Positions 32,137 to 41,969 are shown, numbered from the stretch's first letter. The stretch is DNA of 64,000 bases from Paenibacillus roseus (GCF_016424485.1 NZ_JAELUP010000103.1:248001-312000); one strand, 5' to 3'. Made by a program: numbers and translations. Notes: generated from the sequence alone by a model not told the origin.

Positions 32137-33300
32137 ATGCTATACTTTGATCACTGCTCATCAACGCCGCCTCATCCTGAGGTGGTGCGCACGCTATCGG
32201 AGGTCATGCTGAAAAACTACGCCAATCCGTCTTCCATTCATCTGATGGGACTGGAGGCCGATAAACTGATACAGCGTGCGCGTCAGCTCGCTGCTGACTT
32301 GTATGGCACAAAGGCGGACGAATGGGTATTTACCTCAGGGGGGACAGAAAGCAATAACCTTGCCGTAAAGGGGGCTGCCAAGGCTTATTCTCACAGAGGC
32401 AAGCATCTGATCACAACTGCTATTGAGCATCCTTCCGTCTACGAAGCCTTTAAAGCATTGGAGGAGGAAGGTTTCTCGGTCACTTATCTGCCTGTTGAAG
32501 CGGACGGACGAATAAGTGTGGATAAACTTGCCGAAGTCTTGACAGAACAAACCATACTTGTGAGCGTCATGCAGGTAAACAATGAAACCGGCGCTATTCA
32601 GCCGATCGCTGAAATTGGACGGTTGCTGTCAGCCTTCCCGAAAACCTTGTTCCATGTCGATGGCGTTCAGGCTGCGGGGAAACTTGCGACTGATTTGAAA
32701 GGCTGGGAAGTTGATATGTACAGCATATCTGCCCATAAGCTGCAAGGTCCCAAGGGCAGCGGCTGGCTGTATGTCAGGGAAGGAGTTTCGCTTGTTCCTG
32801 TGTTGTCGGGAGGCGGGCAGGAGCGTGGACTGCGCTCGGGTACGCCCAATGTAGCAGGGATTGTCGCTTCTGCTAAAGCGCTGAGAATGGCGGTGCAAAC
32901 CAGAGACGAACGCTATAATCGATTGATGCGGCTGCGCAGCAGGCTTGCTTCGGGACTGGCTGATATGCCGAGGCTTGTCATTCATGGGGCCGACGCGGCA
33001 TCCGGTACAATAGCTCCCCACATACTAAGTTGCAGCCTGCCGGGGCTAAAGCCGGAGGTTATCGTACATGCTCTCGAACTGGAGGGGATTGTGATTTCTA
33101 CGAAATCCGCCTGCTCCTCGCGAAAAGATCAGCCGAGCAGAGTGTTGCTGGCAATGGGCTGTGAGCATGAAGCAGCGGTATCCAGTCTGAGGATCAGTCT
33201 AGGAGATGAGCATACGGAGCAAGACATTGATCGGCTCATTGATCGGCTGCGAGTGGTTGTTGAGAAGTTAGAGCCGCTTGCGGCAAGGAGGCATAAATAA
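32137..33300 (+). CDS. Cysteine desulfurase (NifS/IscS family, ThiI partner)
   Basis: A 387-residue PLP enzyme that takes sulfur from cysteine. The PLP lysine is in SISAHKLQG (Lys201), the binding block SGGTESNN (67-74) is present, and the persulfide cysteine is in SACSSRK (Cys326). The ATG at 32137 gives the family N-terminus MLYFDHCSSTPPHPE; the frame is open to 32044 but not conserved there. The stop abuts the thiI start. This is the nifZ-thiI pair of B. subtilis, where the desulfurase supplies sulfur for 4-thiouridine in tRNA. Confidence 0.93.
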   Translation: MLYFDHCSSTPPHPEVVRTLSEVMLKNYANPSSIHLMGLEADKLIQRARQLAADLYGTKADEWVFTSGGTESNNLAVKGAAKAYSHRGKHLITTAIEHPSVYEAFKALEEEGFSVTYLPVEADGRISVDKLAEVLTEQTILVSVMQVNNETGAIQPIAEIGRLLSAFPKTLFHVDGVQAAGKLATDLKGWEVDMYSISAHKLQGPKGSGWLYVREGVSLVPVLSGGGQERGLRSGTPNVAGIVASAKALRMAVQTRDERYNRLMRLRSRLASGLADMPRLVIHGADAASGTIAPHILSCSLPGLKPEVIVHALELEGIVISTKSACSSRKDQPSRVLLAMGCEHEAAVSSLRISLGDEHTEQDIDRLIDRLRVVVEKLEPLAARRHK

Positions 33301-34521
33301 TTGATCGACTATAATTTAATTATCATACGTTTTGGCGAATTTACATTGAAAGGTCGCAACCGCTCCCGCTTTGAAAAAAGAATGTTCAGCCAGATTCGGA
33401 CTGCACTTGCGGCTTATCCAGGTATAGAGGCGGTTATGGATTACGGTCGTATCTATGTCCATTTGAACGGGGAACCGTACAGGAATGTTTGCGAGCGACT
33501 CCAGTCCGTGTTCGGAATCGCTACGTTAAGCCCTGTGATTACAAGCGAGCCGGAGCTCGGAGCTATTCGCGAGGCTTCATTGAAAGCGATGAAGGCTTTT
33601 GACTCAACGCCACGTACGTTCAAAGTAACTGCACGTCGCGCTTGGAAGGAATTTGAGCACAATTCCCAGGAGATGAACAATCTTGTCGGCGGCTTTGTAT
33701 TAAGGGCTCATCCGTGGCTTTCCGTAGATGTACACAAGCCTGATATTGAGTTGCGTGTGGAAGTTCGCAAGGAGGCCGCTTATATTTTCAGCGAGGTGAT
33801 GCCTGGGGCCGGGGGTTATCCTTACGGGACAAACGGCAAGGCGATGCTGATGCTTTCGGGGGGAATTGACAGCCCCGTGGCTGGATGGCTGGCAATGCGC
33901 CGCGGACTGGAAATTGAAGCGGTCCACTTCCATAGCTATCCGTTCACCAGTGAACAGGCACGGGACAAAGTCATTGAGCTGGCTCGCAAGCTGTCCTTTT
34001 ACAGCGGCAGCATCAAGCTGCATTTGGTTCCCTTTACTGAAATCCAGACGGCCTTAGCCAGCATCAATAAGGACAACCTGATGATCACCTTGATGCGACG
34101 GGCCATGCTGCGGATTACAGAGCAGCTTGCCCAGCGCCATGGCGCGCTGGCCATTGTTACCGGCGACAGTCTGGGCCAGGTGGCCAGCCAAACGCTTACG
34201 AGCCTGAATGTTATCGGCAGAGTTGCCGATCTTCCGCTTCTGCGTCCGCTCATCATGATGGACAAACAGGACATTATCGCCTATGCCGAGAAACTGGATA
34301 CGTATGAAACGTCTATCCTCCCTTACGAAGATTGCTGCACGCTGTTTGTTCCCAAATCGCCGAGCACCAATCCCAACCTGCGGGTCGTAGAGAAAATTGA
34401 GTCGATTCTTGCAGATTTGGACATGATGGTGGAGGCGGCGGTAGAAGGTGCAGAAGTGCTGGATATTCAGCCTTCACAGCGCAGTGCGGCAACGGATGCG
34501 GGCGAGGATGACTGGTTTTAA
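33301..34521 (+). CDS. thiI: tRNA 4-thiouridine synthetase ThiI
   Basis: A 406-residue protein that adenylates and thiolates U8 of tRNA and can act in thiamine sulfur transfer. The order is a ferredoxin-like domain (LIIIRFGEFTLKGRNR), a THUMP domain (about 60-165) and an ATP pyrophosphatase domain with PP-loop SGGIDSPVAGW (186-196). There is no C-terminal rhodanese domain, so sulfur must come from the adjacent desulfurase, as in Bacillus. The TTG start immediately follows the TAA of the desulfurase, so the two are translationally coupled. Confidence 0.95.
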   Translation: MIDYNLIIIRFGEFTLKGRNRSRFEKRMFSQIRTALAAYPGIEAVMDYGRIYVHLNGEPYRNVCERLQSVFGIATLSPVITSEPELGAIREASLKAMKAFDSTPRTFKVTARRAWKEFEHNSQEMNNLVGGFVLRAHPWLSVDVHKPDIELRVEVRKEAAYIFSEVMPGAGGYPYGTNGKAMLMLSGGIDSPVAGWLAMRRGLEIEAVHFHSYPFTSEQARDKVIELARKLSFYSGSIKLHLVPFTEIQTALASINKDNLMITLMRRAMLRITEQLAQRHGALAIVTGDSLGQVASQTLTSLNVIGRVADLPLLRPLIMMDKQDIIAYAEKLDTYETSILPYEDCCTLFVPKSPSTNPNLRVVEKIESILADLDMMVEAAVEGAEVLDIQPSQRSAATDAGEDDWF

Positions 34522-34587
34522 TTTTTTTGTGGACATAACGCCCTTTTGTAAAACATAAATCTAATTGTGATGAAGGGGGCGAGTCCA

Positions 34588-35250
34588 ATGGAAAGTCTCG
34601 TTTTGTTTATTCAAATTGTATTTATTAATGTGCTGCTTAGCGGAGACAATGCGATTGTGATCGCTATGGCGAGCCAGCATCTGCCGCCTGCCGAGCGCAA
34701 GCGGGCCATATTCTGGGGAGCAGCCGCTGCTGTAGGTCTGCGCTGCGTGCTGACTCTCGTAGCCATATCGCTGCTTAAAATTCCGTATTTGCAGGCGGCT
34801 GGGGCTGTTCTGCTGTTTATTATTGCTGTCAAGCTGTTGAGGGATGCCCAGGATGGGGACAACCACCCTTCAGGAATCCGCAAGGCGGTTTCGCTTGGCA
34901 CCGCCATTCAAACCATCGTAGCAGCCGATTTTGTTATGAGTCTGGATAATGTGCTGGCGATTGCGGCGATCGCAGAGGGGCAGCCGCTCCTGATTATACT
35001 TGGGATCGGTCTGTCGATCCCGATGATTATATGGGGCAGCCAACTGCTTGGCGCCGTGCTGCGCAAATTTCCTCCCCTGATTTATATAGGAGCAGGCTTG
35101 CTCGGTTATGCGGCTGGGAAAATGCTTGTTCATGATCCGGGCTTGAATCATCTTCTATTTCACAGCTCGAACACCGCAGCAGAAGCGATTCCATTATTGT
35201 CCATTCCGTTTGTCATCGTGTTGTCGTTATTAAAAAAACGTACAGCATGA
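34588..35250 (+). CDS. TerC family integral membrane protein (YjbE/YceF-like)
   Basis: A 220-residue membrane protein of the TerC family with about seven hydrophobic segments. The two acidic signature sites are both present: LLSGDNAIVIAMA near the N-terminus and MSLDNVLAIAAIA in the second half. Relatives export manganese or metalate secreted enzymes. The ATG at 34588 follows AAGGGGG by about 8 bases. Only 66 bp separate it from thiI, so no yybP-ykoY manganese riboswitch is present upstream. Confidence 0.92.
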   Translation: MESLVLFIQIVFINVLLSGDNAIVIAMASQHLPPAERKRAIFWGAAAAVGLRCVLTLVAISLLKIPYLQAAGAVLLFIIAVKLLRDAQDGDNHPSGIRKAVSLGTAIQTIVAADFVMSLDNVLAIAAIAEGQPLLIILGIGLSIPMIIWGSQLLGAVLRKFPPLIYIGAGLLGYAAGKMLVHDPGLNHLLFHSSNTAAEAIPLLSIPFVIVLSLLKKRTA

Positions 35251-35379
35251 TTCTCTTTTTTCATCGATTTTCGTTTCACACTGGTTTTTTCCCTGCGCTT
35301 CCATTAAACTAGAATAAAAACGTGTCGTCTTTCGTCAGGTGAATGCGGTTGGCGGTGCAGGATTGGGGGGGCTAACCAA

Positions 35380-35871
35380 ATGTCCAAAAACCAATATTCC
35401 GTAGGGATACTGATGCTTATTGCGGGCATCGTTATTTTGTTTGGAAAGCTCGGAGTATTCAGCTTTATCGGCTCGGTATTCTGGCCTCTTTTTGTGCTGA
35501 TTCCGGGCATTTTGCTGCATGTACTGTATTTCGGACGAATTATCCCGGCTGTTGCCCTAATTCCGGGTGGCATGCTGTCAACTTATGCACTGCTGTTTAT
35601 CTACTGTAATGCATTTGGATGGGATCAACTGCAGTTTTTGTGGCCGTTTTTTATTTTTGGGGTAGCTGTGGGACTTTACGAGTATTATACGTTCAGTTAC
35701 TCCCGCCAGCGCCGCATTCAGGTAGTTGCCTTTTTGCTGGCCGGAATTACTGCCGCCAGCTTCGCTATGATGCTGCTCTGGAGCTGGGGGATTTATCTCG
35801 TTGCGCTGGTGCTCATCGCAGCAGGGGCATGGATTGTATTTGGACGGAGATTAAAGTGGGCCAAATGGTAA
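35380..35871 (+). CDS. Small membrane protein (LiaI/LiaF-like transmembrane region)
   Basis: A 163-residue protein with about five hydrophobic helices, including VGILMLIAGIVILFGKLGVF and a following FWPLFVLIPGILLHVL. This pairing matches the LiaI-LiaF-like transmembrane module seen in envelope-stress proteins and other small membrane proteins. It lacks the cytosolic LiaF C-terminal domain. GGGGGGG precedes the ATG. Function unknown; it sits alone before typA. Confidence 0.75.
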   Translation: MSKNQYSVGILMLIAGIVILFGKLGVFSFIGSVFWPLFVLIPGILLHVLYFGRIIPAVALIPGGMLSTYALLFIYCNAFGWDQLQFLWPFFIFGVAVGLYEYYTFSYSRQRRIQVVAFLLAGITAASFAMMLLWSWGIYLVALVLIAAGAWIVFGRRLKWAKW

Positions 35872-35917
35872 CAATGTTGCCAGGACCTAATTTCAAAATT
35901 GGAGAGGATCACCCAGA

Positions 35918-37756
35918 ATGCATTTGAGAGAGAATTTACGCAATATCGCGATTATCGCCCACGTTGACCATGGTAAAACTACGCTAGTAGACAAGCTTTT
36001 GCAGCAATCCGGTACATTCAGAGACCACGAGGTTGTTCAGGAGCGCGCCATGGACTCCAATGATCTTGAGCGGGAGCGGGGCATTACGATTCTTGCGAAG
36101 AATACAGCCATTACGTACAAGGAATATCTGATTAACATTGTCGACACGCCTGGACACGCCGACTTTGGCGGCGAGGTAGAGCGGATTATGAAAATGGTTG
36201 ACGGGGTGCTGCTGGTCGTTGATGCGTTCGAGGGCTGTATGCCGCAGACCAAATTCGTACTGCGCAAAGCGCTGGAGCATCAGCTCACGCCGATTGTTGT
36301 ATTGAACAAGATTGACCGTCCTAATGCCCGTCCTTCGGAAGTCGTGGACGAAGTGCTCGACCTGTTTATCGAGCTTGGCGCTAATGATGACCAACTGGAC
36401 TTCCCGGTCGTGTACGCTTCGGCACTGATGGGGACATCCAGCCTTGATTCTGAGCAGCAGGATGAGAACATGCAGGCTCTGTATGAGACAATCGTAAGTC
36501 ATATCCCTTCTCCTACCGAGAATGTTGAGGAGCCGTTGCAATTCCTCGTGACATTGATGGATTATAATGAATATCTTGGCCGTATCGCTGTAGGCCGCGT
36601 CAATCGCGGTGTCATCCGCCAAGGCCAGGCTGTTGCTGTCATGACGCGTGAAGGCGGACAAAAGCAGGCGCGCATTGAGAAGCTGTTTGGCTTTCAAGGG
36701 TTGAAGCGGGTCGAGATCGCTGAAGCGGGCGCCGGGGACATTGTTGCGATAGCAGGGATCAAAGATATTAATATCGGTGAGACCATTGCCGACCCGAACA
36801 AGCCTGAGGCGCTGCCAGTTCTTAAAATCGATGAGCCGACCTTGCAAATGACGTTCCTGGTCAACAACAGCCCATTCGCAGGCCGCGAAGGGAAATGGGT
36901 AACTTCGCGCAAGCTGCGCGAGCGTCTGTTCAAAGAACTGGAGACAGATGTAGCGCTGCGTGTGGATGAAACTGAAAGCCCGGACGCATTCGTCGTAGCA
37001 GGCCGCGGTGAACTGCACCTTGGCATTCTAATTGAGAACATGCGTCGTGAAGGATTTGAGCTTCAGGTGTCCAAGCCAGAGGTTATTGTGAAAGAAATTG
37101 ACGGCGCGCGTATGGAGCCGTACGAGCGTTTAATTATCGATGTGCCGGAAGAAAGCACAGGTCCGGTTATGGAGAGCCTGGGCACACGCAAAGCCGAGAT
37201 GGTGAATATGATTAACAACGGTACAGGTCAGGTTCGTCTGGAATTTATTATTCCGGCTCGCGGTCTGATTGGCTATAGAACCCAATTTTTGACACTGACG
37301 CGCGGTTATGGCATTATGAACCATGCGTTTGACAATTATGGTCCGTTGGCGGGCTCTTCTGTTGGAGGACGCCACCAAGGGGTGCTTGTTTCCACTGAAA
37401 ACGGGAATTCCACATTCTACGGCATGATGTCTGTAGAGGATCGGGGAACCCTGTTCCTGGAGCCGGGTACGGAAGTTTACGAAGGCATGATTGTCGGTGA
37501 GCATAATCGCGATAACGACATTGTTGTCAACATTTGCAAAGAAAAGCAACTGACCAACGTGCGCTCGGCGACTAAGGAAGATACAGTCAAAATGAAGACG
37601 CCGATACTGTTCTCTCTTGAAGGAGCGCTGGAGTATCTGAATGATGACGAATATTGCGAGATTACGCCGAAATCCATCCGCTTGCGGAAAAAAATCCTGA
37701 ACAAGAGCGAGCGCGAACGCGCGGAGAAGCAGCGTAAAACCGCGCAAGGCGTTTAG
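35918..37756 (+). CDS. typA: Translational GTPase TypA/BipA
   Basis: A 612-residue ribosome-binding GTPase with roles in 50S assembly at low temperature and stress. G1 is AHVDHGKTTL (about 14-23), the switch I motif is ERGITI, G3 is DTPGHADFGGE and G4 is NKID. EF-G-like domains III and V and the BipA-specific C-terminus (TPKSIRLRKKIL) follow. GGAGAGGA lies 9 bases before the ATG. It is followed after 23 bp by ylaH, as in B. subtilis (ylaG-ylaH). Confidence 0.96.
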   Translation: MHLRENLRNIAIIAHVDHGKTTLVDKLLQQSGTFRDHEVVQERAMDSNDLERERGITILAKNTAITYKEYLINIVDTPGHADFGGEVERIMKMVDGVLLVVDAFEGCMPQTKFVLRKALEHQLTPIVVLNKIDRPNARPSEVVDEVLDLFIELGANDDQLDFPVVYASALMGTSSLDSEQQDENMQALYETIVSHIPSPTENVEEPLQFLVTLMDYNEYLGRIAVGRVNRGVIRQGQAVAVMTREGGQKQARIEKLFGFQGLKRVEIAEAGAGDIVAIAGIKDINIGETIADPNKPEALPVLKIDEPTLQMTFLVNNSPFAGREGKWVTSRKLRERLFKELETDVALRVDETESPDAFVVAGRGELHLGILIENMRREGFELQVSKPEVIVKEIDGARMEPYERLIIDVPEESTGPVMESLGTRKAEMVNMINNGTGQVRLEFIIPARGLIGYRTQFLTLTRGYGIMNHAFDNYGPLAGSSVGGRHQGVLVSTENGNSTFYGMMSVEDRGTLFLEPGTEVYEGMIVGEHNRDNDIVVNICKEKQLTNVRSATKEDTVKMKTPILFSLEGALEYLNDDEYCEITPKSIRLRKKILNKSERERAEKQRKTAQGV

Positions 37757-37779
37757 TAGCAAAGGGAGGTTTTGCAAAA

Positions 37780-38085
37780 ATGCAGGCATGGCTTAGCAAC
37801 CATCCGCTTGTTTCTTACGTCTTAATTTTGGGATCTGTTGTGTATATATTTAACAAGGTTTTCCGGGCCCAGAGACGACTCCCGATTTTGAAGGAAATTC
37901 TGGTGTATCTGATGATGGCCCTTGGTTCCTTGGTACTGCTTGTTCTTCAAATTGACAAGCTGCCCATTATTCAATGTATGGCAGTAGCGATTGCGTTGAT
38001 GTTGATCCTCCGCGCTCGCCAATTGTATGACAAGTGGAAGGGAAATACCAAACCTGCTGGTCAGGAACCGGAAGCCAAGTCATAA
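37780..38085 (+). CDS. ylaH: YlaH-like membrane protein
   Basis: A 101-residue protein with three hydrophobic segments and a short charged tail. The ILKEILVYLMMALGS block and the place directly behind typA identify it as YlaH-like. AAAGGGAGG precedes the ATG. The next 198 bp (38086-38283) hold no gene that I can support. Function unknown. Confidence 0.85.
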   Translation: MQAWLSNHPLVSYVLILGSVVYIFNKVFRAQRRLPILKEILVYLMMALGSLVLLVLQIDKLPIIQCMAVAIALMLILRARQLYDKWKGNTKPAGQEPEAKS

Positions 38086-38283
38086 TCGCCTGGCAAATGG
38101 ACAAGCCTCTTGAAGACGGTGCTGCCCGGTACATCGGCAGCGCCATCTTTTCAGTCTTGCCCGTCTCCTTCACTCAGGACGAGGCTTGGCAGCCTTGCTT
38201 TTATATCCGACAGATAGCAGGCTCCATACATATAGTCGTGAACTCTGCTGTCCCGAAATATGACAATTGACAGGTGAAAACGA

Positions 38284-39345
38284 ATGGCTGAACAAAACGA
38301 TTCGACACGAGTGTCGAGAAGCGCAGCGCGCTCCAGGAAATCTGCTAAGCCCCCGAAGAAGAAAAAACGCGGCGGCTGGGGAAAATGGGTTGCAATCGTT
38401 ACGCTTTTACTGCTATGTGGCATAGCTGTCTATCTGGGAATTTTGGTCAACCAAACACGAAACGTAATTTCGACCATAGGCAACACTACCGCTGAGGAAG
38501 TGCCCGAGAAGGAATCTGTTAAGGTCAAGCCGGTAACATTGCTGCTGCTCGGACTTGATTCCCGTGAGAAGGGCGGAGGACTTAATACGGACGTCATCAA
38601 GGTGGTTACGCTTAGTCCCAAGACGAAGACATCCACGATTGCCTCGATCCCGCGTGACACCAGGATTGAAATGCAAGGACTTCCATCTTTGAAAGCCAAT
38701 GCTTACTATGCCAGATACTATATGGAAGCCAAAAAGGATAACAAAGATAATGAACAGGCCCACAGTTATGCCCGGCGTGAGACGCGGGAAATGTTTAGCG
38801 AATATCTTGGCTTGCCGATTAATTACACGATCGTTGTCAATTTTAATGCCCTGAAGGATATTGTAGACGCCCTTGGCGGCATTCATGCTGATGTGGACAT
38901 CGATATGCGCTGGTGGGATACAGTGGACGGCACGGACATCAACTTAAAGAAGGGGCCGCAAATTCTTGACGGCAAGCAGGCGTTGGATTTTGTGCGCTAT
39001 CGCAAATCCAAGAATAGCAAGACGAGAGAGTCCAGCGACTTCGAGCGTAATGCCCGTCAAACGCAGGTGATTTCCGCAATTCTGGATAAAATCAAATCAT
39101 TGGATGGCATTACAAAGGCAGGCGAATTGCTTGAAGCCGTGGGTAATAATGTCAAGACCGATATCCACCCGAAGGAAATCGAAAATATGATGACGACCTA
39201 CTTCGGCATGGGTAGCAGTTCGATTGAGTCCGTGCTGTTGGATGGCAAATGGGTCAGTCCTTATGTGTATGCGGACCCGGAAAGCCTGGCTGCCCTTCGT
39301 GAAGCGCTTAAAGCGCGTCAGGCCGAGGAACCATTGGAACAGTAG
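38284..39345 (+). CDS. LytR-CpsA-Psr (LCP) family wall polymer transferase
   Basis: A 353-residue type II membrane protein. A basic N-terminus (KSAKPPKKKKRGGWGKW) precedes one membrane helix (about 37-56) and an extracellular LCP domain (about 75-300). LLLLGLDSRE, SIPRDTRI, KANAYYARY and RFDFVRYRKS-type blocks carry the Asp and Arg residues that bind the polyprenyl pyrophosphate head group. LCP enzymes attach wall teichoic or other anionic polymers to peptidoglycan. The ribosome site CAGGTG is weak. Several LCP paralogues usually occur, so a specific name is not assigned. Confidence 0.93.
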   Translation: MAEQNDSTRVSRSAARSRKSAKPPKKKKRGGWGKWVAIVTLLLLCGIAVYLGILVNQTRNVISTIGNTTAEEVPEKESVKVKPVTLLLLGLDSREKGGGLNTDVIKVVTLSPKTKTSTIASIPRDTRIEMQGLPSLKANAYYARYYMEAKKDNKDNEQAHSYARRETREMFSEYLGLPINYTIVVNFNALKDIVDALGGIHADVDIDMRWWDTVDGTDINLKKGPQILDGKQALDFVRYRKSKNSKTRESSDFERNARQTQVISAILDKIKSLDGITKAGELLEAVGNNVKTDIHPKEIENMMTTYFGMGSSSIESVLLDGKWVSPYVYADPESLAALREALKARQAEEPLEQ

Positions 39346-39400
39346 TGAATAAATATGTTATAATCAGGCTAACCTTGATTCAATAAGGAGGCGCACGCGG

Positions 39401-39853
39401 ATGACAGAAACCACTACGGTACTATCCGATTCTCTATTGAACCAATTGAAGAAAGACCCTTTCGCATTGCTGCACACAGCAGATGCAAAGGACGGCTCGC
39501 CTACATCAGATGCCATATCCTGGATTTGGCCTGACAGCAACGAGAGGCTGCGCTTTGGCCTTGATGCGCGCTCCAGACTGATTGCGAATCTCAAGGAGAA
39601 GCCAGAGGTGTGTGTAACCCTGTTTGCGCCAGGGACTGTGCAATCCCTCTACGGGCATGTCAGTTGTGTCACAGAGTCTCTGGAGGCGGTTCCTTTTCAG
39701 ATCGCCTGTTATGAGATGAAGATTGAAAGCATAAAGGATGCCATGTTCCATGGCGGACGTTTGTGCGTGATTCCCGAATTTGAAATTACTTATGATAAAC
39801 GTGCGGCTGACAAGCTGGACGGACAAGTATTTGCAGCAATACGAAAAGCCTAG
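39401..39853 (+). CDS. Pyridoxamine 5'-phosphate oxidase-like flavin-binding protein
   Basis: A 150-residue split-barrel protein of the PNPOx-like/FMN-binding superfamily. The pattern PFALLHTADAKDGSPTSDAISW and the later VCVTLFAPGTV match the fold; the true PNPOx catalytic residues are not evident. AAGGAGG precedes the ATG. A TATAAT at 39359-39364 with TTGGAA 19 bp upstream could be its promoter. Substrate unknown; F420 or haem relatives exist in the superfamily. Confidence 0.82.
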   Translation: MTETTTVLSDSLLNQLKKDPFALLHTADAKDGSPTSDAISWIWPDSNERLRFGLDARSRLIANLKEKPEVCVTLFAPGTVQSLYGHVSCVTESLEAVPFQIACYEMKIESIKDAMFHGGRLCVIPEFEITYDKRAADKLDGQVFAAIRKA

Positions 39854-39875
39854 TGAGCACTCACTAGGCTTTTTG
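39845..39875. terminator. Bidirectional terminator between convergent genes
   Basis: AAAAGCCTAGTGAG and CTCACTAGGCTTTTT form a near-perfect stem that includes the stop codon of the flavin protein. The A run at left and T run at right let it work on both strands. Confidence 0.9.
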
Positions 39876-39949
39876 TATACTCTTTTTCCATTTCTTAATC
39901 ATCATAGCCGCTTTGTTCGCGTAGAGTAGTAGAAGTCTGGACAGCTTGT

Positions 39950-40486
39950 TTACATTTTCTTGTGCAATTTTGGCGTATTTACGTCCTCAGGAGGTACCGT
40001 ATTTCGCGGCGTTTGAGGGACGATTCGGCCAATGATGTCGGCCATCTCTTCGGCAAAACCGGAAATCGGTCGGCCGCGCCGGACATCTGCACCGATTTCT
40101 TTCAAACGACCAGATAGATCCATATCTGCTGTAACCAGAGCATGGATTCCATAGGGGTCCTTACGGAATGCTTCCGCAACGGAATATTTGATCGTTCCTA
40201 CGCGTGAGCGTTCGAGATGTTCGTCCACATCGATACCGACAACTGCCCGATTGCCCATAATGACGCAGTGGGCACGATTTACGCCTGGCACACTTTCAGC
40301 CAGGGCTTCCAAATGAGCAATTACCTGTCCATTTTTATCTGCCCCAGTCAAACCATGCGGTTGAGTCTGCTGGGCGCGAACACCGCTATTATTCTGTGGA
40401 GAGGGTGATACTTCGTTCCGGGTACCATTGCCGCATCCTGCAACTAGAAGGCAAAGCGCCGCTGCCAGCAATGAACGTTTGAGCAT
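39950..40486 (-). CDS. YlaJ/YhcN-family sporulation lipoprotein
   Basis: A 178-residue lipoprotein on the minus strand. The signal peptide LKRSLLAAALCLLVAGC ends in a lipobox with Cys18. The mature part has the YhcN/YlaJ pattern (LAESVPGVNRAHCVIMGNRAVVGIDVD, then GIHALVTADMDL). Family members are found in the spore inner membrane or outer layers. The ATG at 40486 is preceded by AAGGATGG. It lies next to the PIN-PhoH gene (ylaK), as in B. subtilis ylaJ-ylaK, but in opposite orientation here. Confidence 0.88.
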   Translation of the reverse strand: MLKRSLLAAALCLLVAGCGNGTRNEVSPSPQNNSGVRAQQTQPHGLTGADKNGQVIAHLEALAESVPGVNRAHCVIMGNRAVVGIDVDEHLERSRVGTIKYSVAEAFRKDPYGIHALVTADMDLSGRLKEIGADVRRGRPISGFAEEMADIIGRIVPQTPRNTVPPEDVNTPKLHKKM

Positions 40487-40618
40487 GTTTGCACCCATCC
40501 TTTCCTTATTGTGGTTCTGTTCCAGTTTGCCCTGACGCCAAGGATGCTATGTATGGGGAATTCGACAAGCCAATATTTGTTACCTCAAACTAAAAAAATG
40601 CTCCAGGAGGGTTCACGA

Positions 40619-41956
40619 ATGACAAAAATTTTCGTGCTCGATACCAATGTACTGCTGCATGATCCGCAAGCCATTTATGCATTTGAGGATAACGAGGTGG
40701 TTATCCCCGCAGTAGTGCTGGAGGAGATCGATTCGAAAAAAAGACTGGCCGATGAATTGGGCCGCAACGCTCGCAGCATATCCCGGCTGCTGGACGGATT
40801 GCGCGAGGATGGCCGTCTGCATGAAGGGATCCGGCTTAGAAACGGAGGGCTGCTGAAAGTTGAGCTGAATCATCGAAGCTTTGTCCGGGTACAGGAGATG
40901 TTTGGCGACATGTCCAATGACAATCGCATTCTGGCGGTTGCGCTCAATTACTATTTGGAGGAGCAGGATCAGCCGCAAGAGGAGCAGCGTCAGATCGTTC
41001 TGGTGAGCAAGGATGTTCTTGTCCGCATCAAGGCGGATGTGCTAGGGCTGCACGCGGAAGACTATCTGTCGGACCATACGGTGGAAGCTTCGGACATCTA
41101 TACCGGCTATACGACAGTTTATGTTCACCCATCCGTCATTGACGAATTTTATACGTACCGGTTCTTAAATGTAAAAAATTTGAATTTAAATATACGTCTG
41201 CATCCAAATGAATTTGTAATTTTGCGAGACGAAATGGGAACCTCGAAGTCAGCGCTGCTGCGCGTTACCCAGGACAGGGGGAAGCTGGAGCCGCTGTTTC
41301 TGAGCAATGATCCCGTATGGGGCATTACGGCTCGCAATGCGCAGCAGAGGATGGCGCTGGAGCTTCTGCTTAGTGATGATGTGCCTCTCGTTACGCTGAC
41401 AGGCAAGGCGGGAACAGGCAAGACGCTGCTGGCGCTGGCGGCCGGATTGCTGAAGGTGGAGGATGAGCATCGTTACAAGAAGCTGCTTATTGCACGTCCT
41501 GTTGTGCCAATGGGCAAGGATATCGGTTATTTGCCCGGAGAGAAGGAGGAGAAGCTGCGCCCCTGGATGCAGCCGATCTATGATAATCTGGAATATTTGT
41601 TTGATACAAAAAAAGCAGGAGATATCGACAAAATACTAATGGGGCTGGGCAGCATTCAGGTCGAGGCGCTAACTTATATCCGCGGCCGCTCCATTCCGGG
41701 CCAGTTCATTATCATTGACGAAGCGCAGAACCTGACCCGCCATGAAGTGAAGACGATCGTGTCCAGGGTCGGGGAAGGCAGTAAAATTGTTCTAATGGGC
41801 GACCCCGAGCAGATCGACCACCCGTACCTCGACGCCGTCAGCAACGGGTTGACTTATATTGTCGAGAGTTTCAAGGAACAGGGCCTAAGCGGCCATATGA
41901 CGCTCGAGAAGGGCGAGCGCTCCAAGCTGGCCCAACTCGCGGCCGATTTGTTGTAA
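40619..41956 (+). CDS. PIN domain-PhoH ATPase fusion (YlaK/PhoH2)
   Basis: A 445-residue protein with an N-terminal PIN ribonuclease domain (about 1-145: IFVLDTNVLLHDP, VVLEEIDSKK, SNDNRILAVAL) and a C-terminal PhoH ATPase (about 240-445). Walker A is GKAGTGKTLLAL and Walker B is FIIIDEAQNL. PhoH2 proteins of this layout act as RNA helicase/RNases in actinobacteria. The ATG at 40619 follows AGGAGGG by 7 bases. The gene ends in a long perfect hairpin terminator. Confidence 0.93.
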   Translation: MTKIFVLDTNVLLHDPQAIYAFEDNEVVIPAVVLEEIDSKKRLADELGRNARSISRLLDGLREDGRLHEGIRLRNGGLLKVELNHRSFVRVQEMFGDMSNDNRILAVALNYYLEEQDQPQEEQRQIVLVSKDVLVRIKADVLGLHAEDYLSDHTVEASDIYTGYTTVYVHPSVIDEFYTYRFLNVKNLNLNIRLHPNEFVILRDEMGTSKSALLRVTQDRGKLEPLFLSNDPVWGITARNAQQRMALELLLSDDVPLVTLTGKAGTGKTLLALAAGLLKVEDEHRYKKLLIARPVVPMGKDIGYLPGEKEEKLRPWMQPIYDNLEYLFDTKKAGDIDKILMGLGSIQVEALTYIRGRSIPGQFIIIDEAQNLTRHEVKTIVSRVGEGSKIVLMGDPEQIDHPYLDAVSNGLTYIVESFKEQGLSGHMTLEKGERSKLAQLAADLL

Positions 41957-41969
41957 TGTGAGGCAACTC

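Noticed and set aside
34522..34587. Manganese (yybP-ykoY) riboswitch before the TerC gene
   Set aside because: The gap is only 66 bp and lacks the conserved loop motifs.
38086..38283. A small gene between ylaH and the LCP gene
   Set aside because: Open frames here overlap ylaH, lack ribosome sites and show no recognisable protein pattern; I see nothing supportable in this gap.
40499..40560. Possible sigma-G/F promoter (GGGCAAACT on the minus strand) of the YlaJ-type gene
   Set aside because: The -10 pattern fits but no -35 element stands at the right distance.
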